DNA of 36,760 bases from an uncultured Clostridia bacterium (GCA_904419945.1 CAJFTM010000011.1:1-36760); one strand, 5' to 3'. Numbered from the stretch's first letter, positions 1-12,764 are shown. A program made the numbers and translations. The notes: a model not told the origin generated them from the letters alone.

Positions 1-84
1 CAGAGTCGTTTTGCCGTGGTCAACGTGGCCGATCGTGCCGACGTTAACGTGGGGTTTGCTTCTGTCGAATTTAGCCTTAGCCAT
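1..84 (-). CDS. tuf: Elongation factor Tu, N-terminal part (runs off the window)
   Basis: Only the first 28 codons are present. They read [20 protein letters not shown] followed by the P-loop VDHGKTTL, which is the invariant EF-Tu start, with the GTP-binding GHVDHGKT motif. EF-Tu carries aminoacyl-tRNA to the ribosome as a GTP complex. A GGAGG site lies 7 bases before the ATG at 84. It is the last gene of the str operon (rpsL-rpsG-fusA-tuf) but is about 190 bases from fusA and has its own promoter at 199-227. Confidence 0.97.
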   Translation of the reverse strand, partial: MAKAKFDRSKPHVNVGTIGHVDHGKTTL

Positions 85-198
85 TTTCGTTCCTCCAAAA
101 AATTTTAATATTTAATGATAACTTGTGCGCCGAAAGAACGGCTCTTGCAGCTATCTATCATTAATCTAAGATAAATCTGCCCTGTACAAGCACTTATA

Positions 199-227
199 AT
201 TATAGCCTAAAATGCAGACAGAATCAA
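199..227 (-). promoter_or_regulatory. Sigma-A promoter of tuf
   Basis: On the minus strand the -35 is TTGATT (222-227) and the -10 is TATAAT (199-204), with a 17-base spacer. It sits in the fusA-tuf gap and would let tuf be transcribed above the level of the upstream ribosomal genes, as is usual for EF-Tu. The leader from here to tuf is about 110 bases. Confidence 0.7.
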
Positions 228-271
228 TCTTTTTGCCACTTTTTTTCAAAAAATTTTTCAAAAAGGGCAAT

Positions 272-2356
<2,085 letters not shown>

Positions 2357-2371
2357 ACTCTTCTCCTCCGA

Positions 2372-2842
2372 TTAAAATCTGAAATGCGCGAACGCCTTGT
2401 TCGCCTCCGCCATGCGGTGCGTATCTTCCTTCTTCTTGACGGAACCGCCCGTGTTATTGAAAGCGTCCATCAGCTCGGCGGCGAGCTTTTTGCTCATTTC
2501 GCGCTCACTGCGCTTGCGGGTGTTGATGACGATCCAGCGGATTGCGAGCGTCTGGCGGCGCTCCGGGCGGATCTCCAGCGGCACCTGGTAGTTTGCGCCG
2601 CCGACGCGGCGCGCCTTGACTTCGAGTACAGGCATGACGTTGGTCATCGCCTGGTTGAAGATCTCGAGGGGCTCTTTGTTGAGCTTCTCTTTCATGATAT
2701 CGAATGCATCGTAAACGATCTTCTGCGCCGTCGCCTTGTTGCCGTCCAGCATGATCTGGTTGATGAGTTTCGCCACGACCTTGCTGCCGTACACGGGATC
2801 GGGCAGGACGTCTCTCTTCGGTACGTTGCCTCTCCTGGGCAT
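2372..2842 (-). CDS. rpsG: Small ribosomal subunit protein S7
   Basis: A 156-aa S7, the usual length. It starts [20 protein letters not shown] and contains the [12 protein letters not shown] segment typical of the family. S7 nucleates the head of the 30S subunit by binding the 3' major domain of 16S rRNA, and in E. coli it represses its own operon. The ATG at 2842 was chosen because AAGGAGG lies 8 bases upstream and because it gives the family N-terminus. The open frame continues upstream to 3001, but that part has no S7 similarity. It lies 265 bases after rpsL and 15 bases before fusA. Confidence 0.97.
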   Translation of the reverse strand: MPRRGNVPKRDVLPDPVYGSKVVAKLINQIMLDGNKATAQKIVYDAFDIMKEKLNKEPLEIFNQAMTNVMPVLEVKARRVGGANYQVPLEIRPERRQTLAIRWIVINTRKRSEREMSKKLAAELMDAFNNTGGSVKKKEDTHRMAEANKAFAHFRF

Positions 2843-3107
2843 GATTGTGTCCTCCTTAAATTGATTTTGGCGCCCGTGCGGCCCGCCTCTCAGGCTCGGG
2901 CCCCACAGACAGAACGTAAGGGTAAATTCGGTACTACCCTCAGTACAGCTATCACTTGCCTTCCGAAAGCGGAAGGTAGCGAACCTTCTGCCTTGCGGCA
3001 TACTGCCCTACTTTACGATCGGGTATCCTTATTTATAAATAAGACAGATTCCGACAAGTAGGTTTCTTTTGTGTCCGCCGCGGTTGACCGCGGCTCAGGC
3101 CGAACGC
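2843..3107 (-). other. Structured rpsL-rpsG intercistronic region
   Basis: This 265-base spacer has no gene. It holds at least three hairpins on the transcribed strand: GCCGCGG/CCGCGGC at 3077-3094 with a 4-base loop, CCTTCCG/CGGAAGG at 2959-2976, and a bulged G+C stem at 2880-2902. A perfect 16-base palindrome CTTATTTATAAATAAG lies at 3028-3043. None is followed by a clear U-run, so these do not look like terminators. In E. coli, S7 binds the rpsL-rpsG spacer as translational repressor; a similar role here is inference only. Confidence 0.5.
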
Positions 3108-3479
3108 TTACTTAGGGCGCTTTGCGCCGTATTTGGAACGGGCCTGCTTTCTCTTGGCGACGCCCGCCGTATCCAACGCGCCGCGAATGACGTGATAACG
3201 GACACCAGGCAGGTCACGCACACGGCCGCCGCGAATGAGAACGGAGCTGTGCTCGTTCAGATTGTGCCCTTCGCCCGGGATATAGACGGTACCTTCCTGC
3301 TTGTTGGTCAGGCGCACCCTCGCAATCTTGCGCAGAGCGGAGTTCGGCTTTTTGGGAGAGGTGGTGGAAACGGAAAGGCACACGCCGCGCTTCTGCGGGC
3401 ACTGAGCCATGATCGGCGTCTTGCTCTTTTCCGTACGACGCTCTCTGCCATGCTTGATGAGCTGGTTGATCGTAGGCAT
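3108..3479 (-). CDS. rpsL: Small ribosomal subunit protein S12 with Arg88
   Basis: A 123-aa S12, the decoding-centre protein that monitors codon-anticodon pairing. The conserved loop [11 protein letters not shown] is present with Lys43 intact. The second conserved loop reads [13 protein letters not shown], so the residue that is nearly always Lys (position 88 in mycobacterial numbering, which matches here) is Arg, encoded by CGT. The neighbouring Asp89, the site methylthiolated by RimO in other bacteria, is kept. The ATG at 3479 follows GGAGGTAAAATC. It is the first gene of the str operon, driven from 3634-3663. Confidence 0.98.
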   Translation of the reverse strand: MPTINQLIKHGRERRTEKSKTPIMAQCPQKRGVCLSVSTTSPKKPNSALRKIARVRLTNKQEGTVYIPGEGHNLNEHSSVLIRGGRVRDLPGVRYHVIRGALDTAGVAKRKQARSKYGAKRPK

Positions 3480-3633
3480 GATTTTACCTCCTTGTAAGAA
3501 TGGAATCTATCTCAAATTGCCCTTACGCAATTTAAGAAGCAACCTCGTTTGCGCGCCATGCGGCGCCGCAATAAACAAAAAACTCGCAACAAAAGGGCGC
3601 GCGTAAAAAAATACGCCCACAGTCGCGAGAGCT

Positions 3634-3663
3634 ATTGTAACACGGCGGCGGGCGCTTTGTCAA
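3634..3663 (-). promoter_or_regulatory. Sigma-A promoter of the str operon
   Basis: On the minus strand TTGACA (3658-3663) is followed after 18 bases by TACAAT (3634-3639). It lies about 155 bases before rpsL, leaving a long leader. This is the only strong promoter between rpsL and the next upstream gene, so it probably drives rpsL-rpsG-fusA. Confidence 0.75.
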
Positions 3664-3744
3664 ATATTTCAAACAAAAAACTCGCTTTGCCGACGTTTTT
3701 GTGATAAAATATCCCGAATTTGTTTGTTTTAACCGCACCGGATG

Positions 3745-4077
3745 TCAGCGTCTGCCCGAGGAAGCGACGCGGCCCGCGTCGCCGGAACGCATTTCCCCGT
3801 GCACTTCTTCCAAATTATATAAAAAGGCCCTGACGAATTGTTTGCGATAGCGCAGCAATGTTCTCTCCGCCACGCCTAAATCGATGCTCAGTTTGACCTG
3901 CGTATCCGCAGAATGATCCTCGTCCCAATACAACCTTTTAAAAATACCCAACATATTGCTGTGTTCAATATGGTCATACAGCTTCCAAAAATCATAGGAC
4001 CGCAGCATCGCGGCATATGCTTCCGCATAGATCGGATTCCGTCGGCTGTGTACCGCCTCACGCATCATCTGTTCCAT
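3745..4077 (-). CDS. Small helix-turn-helix-like protein, function unknown
   Basis: A 110-aa acidic-to-basic protein with no family I can name firmly. Residues about 60-90 (LSIDLGVAERTLLRYRKQF) look like a sigma region 4 or ArpU-type helix-turn-helix, suggesting a DNA-binding regulator. The frame is open to a GTG at 4095, but the ATG at 4077 is better placed behind a GGGGG stretch. The gene is alone: str operon downstream, a gene-poor gap upstream. A TATAAT (4122-4127) lies about 45 bases before the ATG, and an array of 20-bp palindromic repeats lies immediately upstream, so it may control itself. The role is inferred from fold appearance only. Confidence 0.6.
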   Translation of the reverse strand: MEQMMREAVHSRRNPIYAEAYAAMLRSYDFWKLYDHIEHSNMLGIFKRLYWDEDHSADTQVKLSIDLGVAERTLLRYRKQFVRAFLYNLEEVHGEMRSGDAGRVASSGRR

Positions 4078-4121
4078 GACGTTGCCCCCGTCCACTTAAT
4101 AAAAACGGTAATATTGAGCCT

Positions 4122-4204
4122 ATTATACACACCATGTTTTGTCATAACACGCCAACTTTTGGCGAACTACGTCAATTTTTGACAAATATCGCCAATTATT
4201 GGCC
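4122..4204 (-). promoter_or_regulatory. Promoter and 20-bp-period palindrome array before the HTH-like gene
   Basis: On the minus strand a -10 TATAAT lies at 4122-4127. The 17-base-upstream position holds only GTGTTA, a poor -35. From about 4131 to 4204 the DNA carries palindromes with centres at 4157 (CGCCAA ctt TTGGCG), 4177 (GTCAA ttt TTGAC) and 4197 (GCCAA tta TTGGC), exactly 20 bp apart. A degenerate fourth unit is centred at 4137. Exact spacing by about two helical turns points to cooperative binding on one DNA face. The weak -35 and the overlap of the first unit with it fit an activator or an autoregulator. Confidence 0.65.
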
Positions 4205-4634
4205 AAATAGAAGGCTTTTTCTTTCCGATCAGTCCAATTCTACGCAATTCATACGCCGGCAACAGATCTTTCCAATATTCCCTTTTTAACTAAGAAGAAA
4301 TTTTTTTATCACTTCGGCCCGGACAGATTTTGCTCGATCGGGAAACCTCTCAGCAAAGCACTTTTTGCGTTTGTGCCGGAACCGTCCGTTTCTCCCAAAT
4401 ATCCGACGGACAGAAAAAGGGAACAACACTCTGCCGTTGAACCCTTCAAAAAACGGATGCAGGGCCGTCCTCATTGCAGTGACAGCTCTGCATATGCGTC
4501 CGAAATTTTCTGCAATTTTTCCGGACTGACACGGTACAGGAAAGGATTCCCTGCCACGCAGCAGTCTTCTGCCGCAAGCCTTTAAACGCGTGAAACAAAA
4601 CCGACCGAAGTCCATCCATGAAAAGCGGCGCGCA
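4205..4634. other. Gene-poor gap of about 430 bases with possible coding remnants
   Basis: No convincing complete gene is seen on either strand. On the minus strand a 28-codon frame from a GTG at 4557 to a TGA at 4471 ends in YRVSPEKLQKISDAYAELS, which has natural-looking protein composition but no ribosome site. A longer minus frame (4286-4663) and a plus frame (4373-4585) look like shadows, being rich in Arg and without ribosome sites. The stretch may be decayed coding sequence. Confidence 0.35.
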
Positions 4635-4648
4635 TCATGGCTGCGCCG
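4618..4648 (-). terminator. Possible terminator after the SDR gene
   Basis: On the minus strand GGCGCA pairs with TGCG-GCC (one bulged C) around a 7-base loop that contains the SDR stop codon, followed by GCTTTTC. The U-run is short, so the call is tentative. Confidence 0.4.
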
Positions 4649-5468
4649 TAAAAATATCTTCAAATAGCCTCTGTTTGGAAATTTTCATGATCCAACGAAA
4701 AAACCGAGGGGAACTTTTCGGAAACAATCGATACAAAAATCCCATTACCTTTGCATCTGCGCCGTAGACCATGCGCCGCTTTTTGCGCCGTATGCCGCGC
4801 ACGATTTTTTTCACCATTCTGTCCCGTTTCGACATAAATGCAGAGATCAGCTTGTTTTCAGTCATCTCCTCTTTTTGCCCGGCAAACAGGTTGGTTTTGG
4901 TAAAACCCGGGCAAACGCAGCCGACGTACATCTCCGGGTGTTCGCAGGCAAAACACTCGGTCAGCGCTTTACTCGCCGACTTGGCTGCCGTATACAGCGA
5001 AGTGCCGGCCAAAGGAGCAAGCGCGGCAGAACTTGCAACTGTGACGAATGCAGGCGTATCCGATCTGCTGATATGCGGATACATCACCTGGATCGAATAG
5101 GCGACCGAGTAAAAATCGACGTTCAGACACTTTTCCAGATCCGCCCTGGACGTGTTTTCAAACCTCTCGAATAAAGGAAATATGCCGGCATTGTTGATCA
5201 GCACGTCCGCCTGTATGGAATGGCTCTCCAAATAATTTTTGATCTCCACCCAATTTTCGTATCGGGAGACATCGTAATGCAGGCAGATAAATTTGTCGCT
5301 GTTTTCGCCGAGCTCCCGTATGGTTTGATCCAGCCCGACATCGTTGATGATGACGGCTATGACCCTGCACGCATATTCGGCAATGAGCAGGCGAGCGATA
5401 CCGCCGCCGATCCCGCTTGCCCCTCCCGTTATGATCACCGTTTTATTGTACAGCCAACAACTTTTCAT
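4635..5468 (-). CDS. Short-chain dehydrogenase/reductase
   Basis: A 277-aa classical SDR oxidoreductase using NAD(P)H on an unknown carbonyl or hydroxyl substrate. Seen: cofactor motif TGGASGIG at residues 14-21, NNAG at 92-95, catalytic Ser in VASSAAL near 146, and Tyr159/Lys163 in YTAAK. The C-terminal 60 residues are basic (RRKKRRM) and may bind membrane or a partner. The ATG at 5468 lies 4 bases after the stop of the EFR1-type gene, so the two are coupled. The open frame extends upstream to 5594 only through that gene. The SD is weak (GGGGAAAAG), consistent with translational coupling. The pairing with a flavodoxin/ferredoxin suggests a redox pathway, substrate unknown. Confidence 0.92.
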   Translation of the reverse strand: MKSCWLYNKTVIITGGASGIGGGIARLLIAEYACRVIAVIINDVGLDQTIRELGENSDKFICLHYDVSRYENWVEIKNYLESHSIQADVLINNAGIFPLFERFENTSRADLEKCLNVDFYSVAYSIQVMYPHISRSDTPAFVTVASSAALAPLAGTSLYTAAKSASKALTECFACEHPEMYVGCVCPGFTKTNLFAGQKEEMTENKLISAFMSKRDRMVKKIVRGIRRKKRRMVYGADAKVMGFLYRLFPKSSPRFFRWIMKISKQRLFEDIFTAQP

Positions 5469-5472
5469 TTCG

Positions 5473-6492
5473 TTACCGACTTTTCCCCGTCCGCTTTTTT
5501 TCTGCAATTTTCCGCTGCCTTTTGAGCGCTTTTCTCTGTTTTTTTGACATAACGGCATATTCATCCGGCGCAAAAAGGGAGCGGGGCGGAACAAGGCCGC
5601 AAGAGATCAGCTCCCGGTCGATTTTCGTATAGTAGGGATGAAACTTTTTGTAATAGCCCACCGTCCTCTCGTTTACATAATTGCCGCTTACCGTTTCATC
5701 TTCCGCAAGCTTTTCAAATTCGTAGGCGCCGTTCACACGCAGACAATTCAAAAGCCCCATCGAAATGGCATCCTTCGGGCAATGCATCGTACACCGACAG
5801 CACATCGTACAGTGGATCCCGAAGTGATACCTGCCGTTTTTTTTGGTTATGTTCTGAGCAGGGCAATTCTTTGCACACATCCCGCAATCGGTGCATTTCC
5901 GATCGTTGACCTTATAAAACAGCCCGTTGAACCAGGCGCCGAACCACTCGATCTTTCCGAGAAAACACATGATCGCGCTAAAAGGATTGCCGTGCAGGAA
6001 TTCCATTTCACCGGATGCAATTTTCTTGGCAGACACCTTCGCCATTTGCTGCGAATATAAATACATCTGCTTCGCGAGTCCGGGAGGATAGCGAAACATG
6101 ATATTGTAGGGCATGAGGTAGTGCTTTTCGTAAGTGACCTGATACCCTTTTCTCCGGAAATAGCGCTTTACGGCATTTGAGGAAGAATTGTTGACCGAAA
6201 ACGGCTCGCCGCTGCACTTGATGATAAATGCCCGCTGCCCCCTCTTCGCCTTGGGAAACAGTTTTACAAACCGATTGAAGAGCTGCGGAGCGTTGAACGC
6301 GTGACCGGGATAAGCGACGCCGATCAGGTCGTAATCGTTGGGGTCCGGGAAGGCCTTCCTTTTATATGCATCGTATGTGATGTCAAAAATTTCGCCTTCA
6401 TACTCATACGAAGACAGCTCCGACAAGAGCATTTTGCACACGCGGCTGGTATTTCCCGTACCCGAAAAACAATATAGGATACACTTTTTCAT
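5473..6492 (-). CDS. EFR1-type flavodoxin-ferredoxin fusion protein
   Basis: A 339-aa electron-transfer protein. The N-terminal half is flavodoxin-like with an FMN phosphate loop, FSGTGNTSR at residues 9-17. The second half carries two 4Fe-4S clusters: Cys200, 203, 206, 210 and Cys228, 231, 234, 238. The last 25 residues are strongly basic. The layout matches the EFR1 family found in Clostridia, thought to pass electrons between flavin and iron-sulfur centres; the physiological partner is not known. It is the first gene of a two-gene unit with the SDR, separated by 4 bases. The ATG at 6492 lacks a strong ribosome site. Confidence 0.88.
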   Translation of the reverse strand: MKKCILYCFSGTGNTSRVCKMLLSELSSYEYEGEIFDITYDAYKRKAFPDPNDYDLIGVAYPGHAFNAPQLFNRFVKLFPKAKRGQRAFIIKCSGEPFSVNNSSSNAVKRYFRRKGYQVTYEKHYLMPYNIMFRYPPGLAKQMYLYSQQMAKVSAKKIASGEMEFLHGNPFSAIMCFLGKIEWFGAWFNGLFYKVNDRKCTDCGMCAKNCPAQNITKKNGRYHFGIHCTMCCRCTMHCPKDAISMGLLNCLRVNGAYEFEKLAEDETVSGNYVNERTVGYYKKFHPYYTKIDRELISCGLVPPRSLFAPDEYAVMSKKQRKALKRQRKIAEKKRTGKSR

Positions 6493-6644
6493 GAGATTTT
6501 TTAGACCTTTTCTGTCGACAAAACGGAAACCGGACTTTTACACATTTTCGGACCCACGCCTCGATGCAACGGCGCGCCGCCCCAAAAATCCCCCGGGAGT
6601 TCGGCGAATACGGAGCCGCTCCCGATCCGAAAGGACACGCGGCT

Positions 6645-6669
6645 GCACCGCCGGCAAAGCCGGCGGTGC
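6645..6669. repeat. Perfect 11-bp inverted repeat without U-run
   Basis: GCACCGCCGGC and GCCGGCGGTGC flank a 3-base loop in the gap between the epimerase-like gene (ends 6703) and the EFR1-type gene. Neither strand has a following T-run, so it is not a standard terminator, though it could stop or protect the epimerase transcript. The rest of the 210-base gap holds nothing I recognise. Confidence 0.6.
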
Positions 6670-6702
6670 TTATGGAGCCCGATGCAAAACGCCCGCCCCG
6701 AC

Positions 6703-7722
6703 TCAGTGAAATTCACCGGGAGCGTAGCACGCTTTTCCCGTTTCGATAATGGCCTCCTCTACTCCGCCGCGGCCGATATGCAGCTCATCATAGGTAGCGG
6801 CGATCTCCTCTTCGGGATAATAGAAGTAGTCGGTTTGGATATCGAGCATGACGTGTTTATAGTCAAGTCCGTGATAAAGGCCCTTCTTTCGATCCTGTTT
6901 CGCCATCATGTTGGCGCCCATCGCGCAGAGGCGGCGGGGCGGGTTCCATATTTTGCGCGGCTCGCCCTGTATGCCGATCAGCATGCGGTCCAGCATCCAG
7001 TTAAAGTCGTGATTTTCATCGCCGATGGCATAGCTCTTTCCGCCCTTGCCATATTCGATCGCACCGACGAGCGCCTCGCCTACGTGCCTTGTCGTCGTCA
7101 TGACCGAACCGCCCTTGGGGAACATGATCGTCTTTTTGCCGTTTACAAAATTATCTAAAAACACGGCGCGCCATAACGGCTGCCGGTGGGGGCAGGTACC
7201 GAATATGTAGGGCAATTCCATGACGCAGACATCCAGTTTGGGCAGGCCGTCCCTCTCCTCTGCAGCTTCCTTTAAGATCAACTCCGCCTGTTCCTTCCTG
7301 ACCCGGATATAGGGATGGATCTCGGCCAGCTTCTTTTCCGGGAATTTTCGGTCGAAATACAAAAAGTAAGAACTGCAGAGCGACGCCTTTTTGATGCCCG
7401 CATCCCTTGCAGCGCGGAAAACTTTTGCGGCATGATCTACGAGCCTGAGCTTAAAAAATTCGTATGCCGGTTCGGCAGGGGTGATTCTGTCATCCGGGCC
7501 TACGGCGTAGATCATAGCGTCGTACCCCTTAAAAATACGGGCAAGTTCGGCCTGTGAAAGTTCGAAAACATCTCCTTCGAGCGTTTTGATCTGTTCGGGA
7601 TACCAGCCGTCCATAGGGACGTCCGGTATGGCGAGCGAGGTGACCTCATGCCCCCGTTCCAGCGCAACCTTTGCCGCTTCATGCCCTAAAAGCCCCGTAC
7701 CGCCGACAATGATGATTTTCAT
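6703..7722 (-). CDS. NAD-dependent epimerase/dehydratase-like protein (atypical SDR)
   Basis: A 339-aa Rossmann-fold protein. The N-terminus MKIIIVGGTGLLGHEAAK has the GGxGxxG nucleotide-binding motif of extended and atypical SDRs. It lacks a clear catalytic YxxxK in the usual place, so it may be an NmrA-like sensor or a reductase with altered chemistry. The middle (VMELPYIFGTCPHRQ) resembles sugar-nucleotide epimerases. The ATG at 7722 has GGAGAGAAGG just upstream; the frame runs on to 7842 without a site. It is transcribed alone from 7862-7890. Confidence 0.85.
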   Translation of the reverse strand: MKIIIVGGTGLLGHEAAKVALERGHEVTSLAIPDVPMDGWYPEQIKTLEGDVFELSQAELARIFKGYDAMIYAVGPDDRITPAEPAYEFFKLRLVDHAAKVFRAARDAGIKKASLCSSYFLYFDRKFPEKKLAEIHPYIRVRKEQAELILKEAAEERDGLPKLDVCVMELPYIFGTCPHRQPLWRAVFLDNFVNGKKTIMFPKGGSVMTTTRHVGEALVGAIEYGKGGKSYAIGDENHDFNWMLDRMLIGIQGEPRKIWNPPRRLCAMGANMMAKQDRKKGLYHGLDYKHVMLDIQTDYFYYPEEEIAATYDELHIGRGGVEEAIIETGKACYAPGEFH

Positions 7723-7861
7723 GATCCTTCTCTCCACCTTTTTATTTTTCGAGATCGATATGTAACTTTGGGGACGAATTCGCGCATTTTCTCGATCGGA
7801 TCGGCAAATGCTCTTTCCTGAAAGCCATCCCCCGCACTGCATGAACGATCGATCCTAAGTT

Positions 7862-7890
7862 ATTATACCAATTTTCCTTCACTATTGCAA
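7862..7890 (-). promoter_or_regulatory. Sigma-A promoter of the epimerase-like gene
   Basis: TTGCAA (7885-7890), 17-base spacer, TATAAT (7862-7867) on the minus strand. The leader before the ATG at 7722 is about 130 bases. From 7891 to 8124 I see no gene and no clear signal. Confidence 0.7.
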
Positions 7891-8124
7891 GACTTTTTAT
7901 AAAATATTGCCGATATCTTTATACGGCGCATATTTCCAAAGGGGTTCTTCCTTAAAAATTTTCACTGCCGGTGCCTCTCATTTTATAGAAGGCCGCGCGA
8001 AAAACTTTCGGCGGGAAGCTGTAATCAACGTGACTGTCCGATACGATTGACCGCCGGCTTTTCGGATGCGCCGCGACCGACGCAGGCGCACATTGCAAAG
8101 CCTGATCCGAAATTCGGCAGAGAC

Positions 8125-8154
8125 AAAAATACACCGCGGAGATGAACTCCGCGG
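8125..8154 (-). terminator. Terminator of the topoisomerase operon
   Basis: On the minus strand CCGCGGAG and CTCCGCGG (8134-8154) form an 8-bp stem around a 5-base loop, followed by TGTATTTTTG. It starts 15 bases after the stop of the A subunit. Confidence 0.8.
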
Positions 8155-8169
8155 CGCAGTCAAAATGCA

Positions 8170-10638
<2,469 letters not shown>

Positions 10639-10653
10639 CGGTCTTCCCTCCCT

Positions 10654-12621
10654 TTACAGATTGACGCGGTCGATAAAGGTATCGACCTTGTTGAAGTTCG
10701 CGTTGCGGGCGAGAAATTCCTTGCGCGCTTCGACGCGGTCGCCCATGAGCGCGGTGACCATCTGTTCCGCTTCGGCGGCGTCCTCGATATTCACGCGGAT
10801 CAGATTCCGGCGGGCGGGATCCATCGTCGTCTCCCACAGCTGTTCAGCGCTCATCTCGCCCAGCCCCTTGTAGCGCTGGATCTGGTACCCCTTGCCCACG
10901 ATCTCGATCTTTTTCTGCAATTCGGCGTCGTCATAGGCGTACTCGACGAGGTCCTTTTTATACACTTTGTAGAGGGGCGGCATGCCGATGTAGACGTTGC
11001 CGTTGTTGATCAGCTCGCGCATATAGCGGAAGAAGAAGGTCAGCAGGATGCAGCGGATGTGCATACCGTCCTGGTCGGCATCGGAGAGGATGATGACCTT
11101 ATGATATTTAAGGTCGTCCATGTCAAAATCGCTGCCGTAGCCTGCGCCCAGCGCCGAGATGATGGTGCGGATCTCCTCATTGGCGAGCACCTGATCGATG
11201 CGCTTTTTTTCCACATTGAGCGGCTTGCCGCGCAGCGGCAGGATGGCCTGCGTCTGGCGCACGCGTGCCTGCTTGGCCGTACCGCCCGCCGAATCGCCCT
11301 CGACGATGAACAGCTCGTTCAATTCCGGTTTTTTGCCCGTACAGGCGGAGAGCTTGCCGACGAGGGTGAGGCTGTCGATGGAGTTCTTGGCGCGGGCGAC
11401 TTCCTTGGCCTGCCTCGCCGCGATGCGCACGCGCGCCGCCCCCTGCGCCTTTTTGACGATCTCTTCGAAGACGGACTTCTTTTTCGGGTCGGCAAAGAGG
11501 GCGTTGATCCCCTCGACGGTCGCCGTCTCTACCGGCTGGCGCGCCTCCGCGTTGCCCAGCTTGGTCTTGGTCTGCCCCTCGAACTGTACGTTCTTCATCT
11601 TGATGGAGAGGATGGCCGTCAGCCCCTCGCGGAAGTCCTCGCCCAGCAGATTCGCATCCTTCTCCTTCAAGGCGCCGAGGCTGCGGGCGACGTCGTTGAG
11701 GCTCTTGGTCAGCCCGGTGCGGAAGCCCGTTTCGTGAAACCCGCCCTCGGGCGTGGGGATATTGTTGACGAAGGAGAAGAGGCTCTCCGTAAACTCGCCC
11801 GTATGCTGGATGGCAAACTCGATGAGGATGCCGTCCTTTTCCGTCTTATACCCGATCGGGTCGGGATAAAGGGGCGTCTTCCCCTCGTTGAGGTACATAC
11901 AGAAGTCGTGCAGACCGCCGTCAAACTTATAATTGACCGTGATCGGCTTCCGGTCCTCCTCCACCCGCTCGTCGATGAGGTTGATCTCCAGACCCTTGTT
12001 GAGGAAGGCGAGCTCTTTGAGCCGCTTGGAGACCGCCTCAAAATTAAAGACGACGGTATCGAATACGGTCGCATCCGGCTTAAAGTGCACGAAGGTGCCC
12101 GTCTTGTCCGTCTTGACGCCGGTATCCGCCAAATGCCCCTCCGGCACGCCGCTCATCATCTTGTCCGCTTCCTCGTCAAAATAGGAATGGAAAGACATTT
12201 TATAGACGGTACCGCGGTACACTTCCACTTTCAGCCATTCCGACAGGGCATTGGTCACAGACGCGCCCACGCCGTGCAGACCGCCCGAAAAGGAATAATT
12301 GTGTTCGTCGAATTTGCCGCCCGCGTGCAGCTGCGTAAAGACGACCTCCACTCCCGATACGCCCGTCTGCGGGTGGATATCCGTCGGGATACCGCGCCCG
12401 TTGTCCTCGACGGATGCGCTGCCGTCCTTGTACAATTTGACCTCGATGCGCGTGGCATAGCCGTTGGAAGCCTCGTCAATGGCATTGTCGACGATCTCCC
12501 AAAGGATATGATGCAGCCCCTTGATGCCCGTCGAACCGATGTACATGCCCGGCCGCAGGCGGACCGCGTCCAGCCCTTCGAGTATGCGGATATCTTCCGC
12601 ACTGTATTTCTTTTCGGCCAT
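10654..12621 (-). CDS. parE: Type IIA topoisomerase subunit B (topoisomerase IV-like)
   Basis: A 655-aa ATPase subunit that pairs with the downstream A subunit. The GHKL domain shows EIVDNAIDEA, DNGRGIP and the ATP lid GLHGVGASV. The TOPRIM domain shows EGDSAGG, PLRGKPLNVEK and the metal site DADQDGMHIR. The C-terminus has the usual YKGLGEMSAEQLWETT. The ATG at 12621 has AGGAGG 5 bases upstream; an in-frame start at 12669 lacks one. It is the first gene of a two-gene operon driven from 12692-12720. The length fits either ParE or a GyrB without the gram-negative insert; ParE is inferred from its partner. Confidence 0.9.
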   Translation of the reverse strand: MAEKKYSAEDIRILEGLDAVRLRPGMYIGSTGIKGLHHILWEIVDNAIDEASNGYATRIEVKLYKDGSASVEDNGRGIPTDIHPQTGVSGVEVVFTQLHAGGKFDEHNYSFSGGLHGVGASVTNALSEWLKVEVYRGTVYKMSFHSYFDEEADKMMSGVPEGHLADTGVKTDKTGTFVHFKPDATVFDTVVFNFEAVSKRLKELAFLNKGLEINLIDERVEEDRKPITVNYKFDGGLHDFCMYLNEGKTPLYPDPIGYKTEKDGILIEFAIQHTGEFTESLFSFVNNIPTPEGGFHETGFRTGLTKSLNDVARSLGALKEKDANLLGEDFREGLTAILSIKMKNVQFEGQTKTKLGNAEARQPVETATVEGINALFADPKKKSVFEEIVKKAQGAARVRIAARQAKEVARAKNSIDSLTLVGKLSACTGKKPELNELFIVEGDSAGGTAKQARVRQTQAILPLRGKPLNVEKKRIDQVLANEEIRTIISALGAGYGSDFDMDDLKYHKVIILSDADQDGMHIRCILLTFFFRYMRELINNGNVYIGMPPLYKVYKKDLVEYAYDDAELQKKIEIVGKGYQIQRYKGLGEMSAEQLWETTMDPARRNLIRVNIEDAAEAEQMVTALMGDRVEARKEFLARNANFNKVDTFIDRVNL

Positions 12622-12691
12622 CGTTTCCTCCTCGCTTGATTCTTTTTTACGCCTCGTCGATCGGCGCAAAACTCCCCTTATTTTATCTCAT

Positions 12692-12720
12692 ATTATACCA
12701 CACGCCGCACCTTTTTTCAA
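12692..12720 (-). promoter_or_regulatory. Sigma-A promoter of the topoisomerase operon
   Basis: TTGAAA (12715-12720), 17-base spacer, TATAAT (12692-12697) on the minus strand, about 70 bases before the B-subunit start. Confidence 0.75.
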
Positions 12721-12764
12721 GGAAATCCCTCTGTTTCGGAATTGAAAATTTTCAGCGACGGTCA

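Noticed and set aside
4286-4663. A 125-codon minus frame in the gap before the SDR gene
   Set aside because: Arg/Phe-rich composition, no ribosome site, overlaps the SDR end.
7891-8124. Short frames between the epimerase promoter and the topoisomerase terminator
   Set aside because: No ribosome sites or recognisable protein features.
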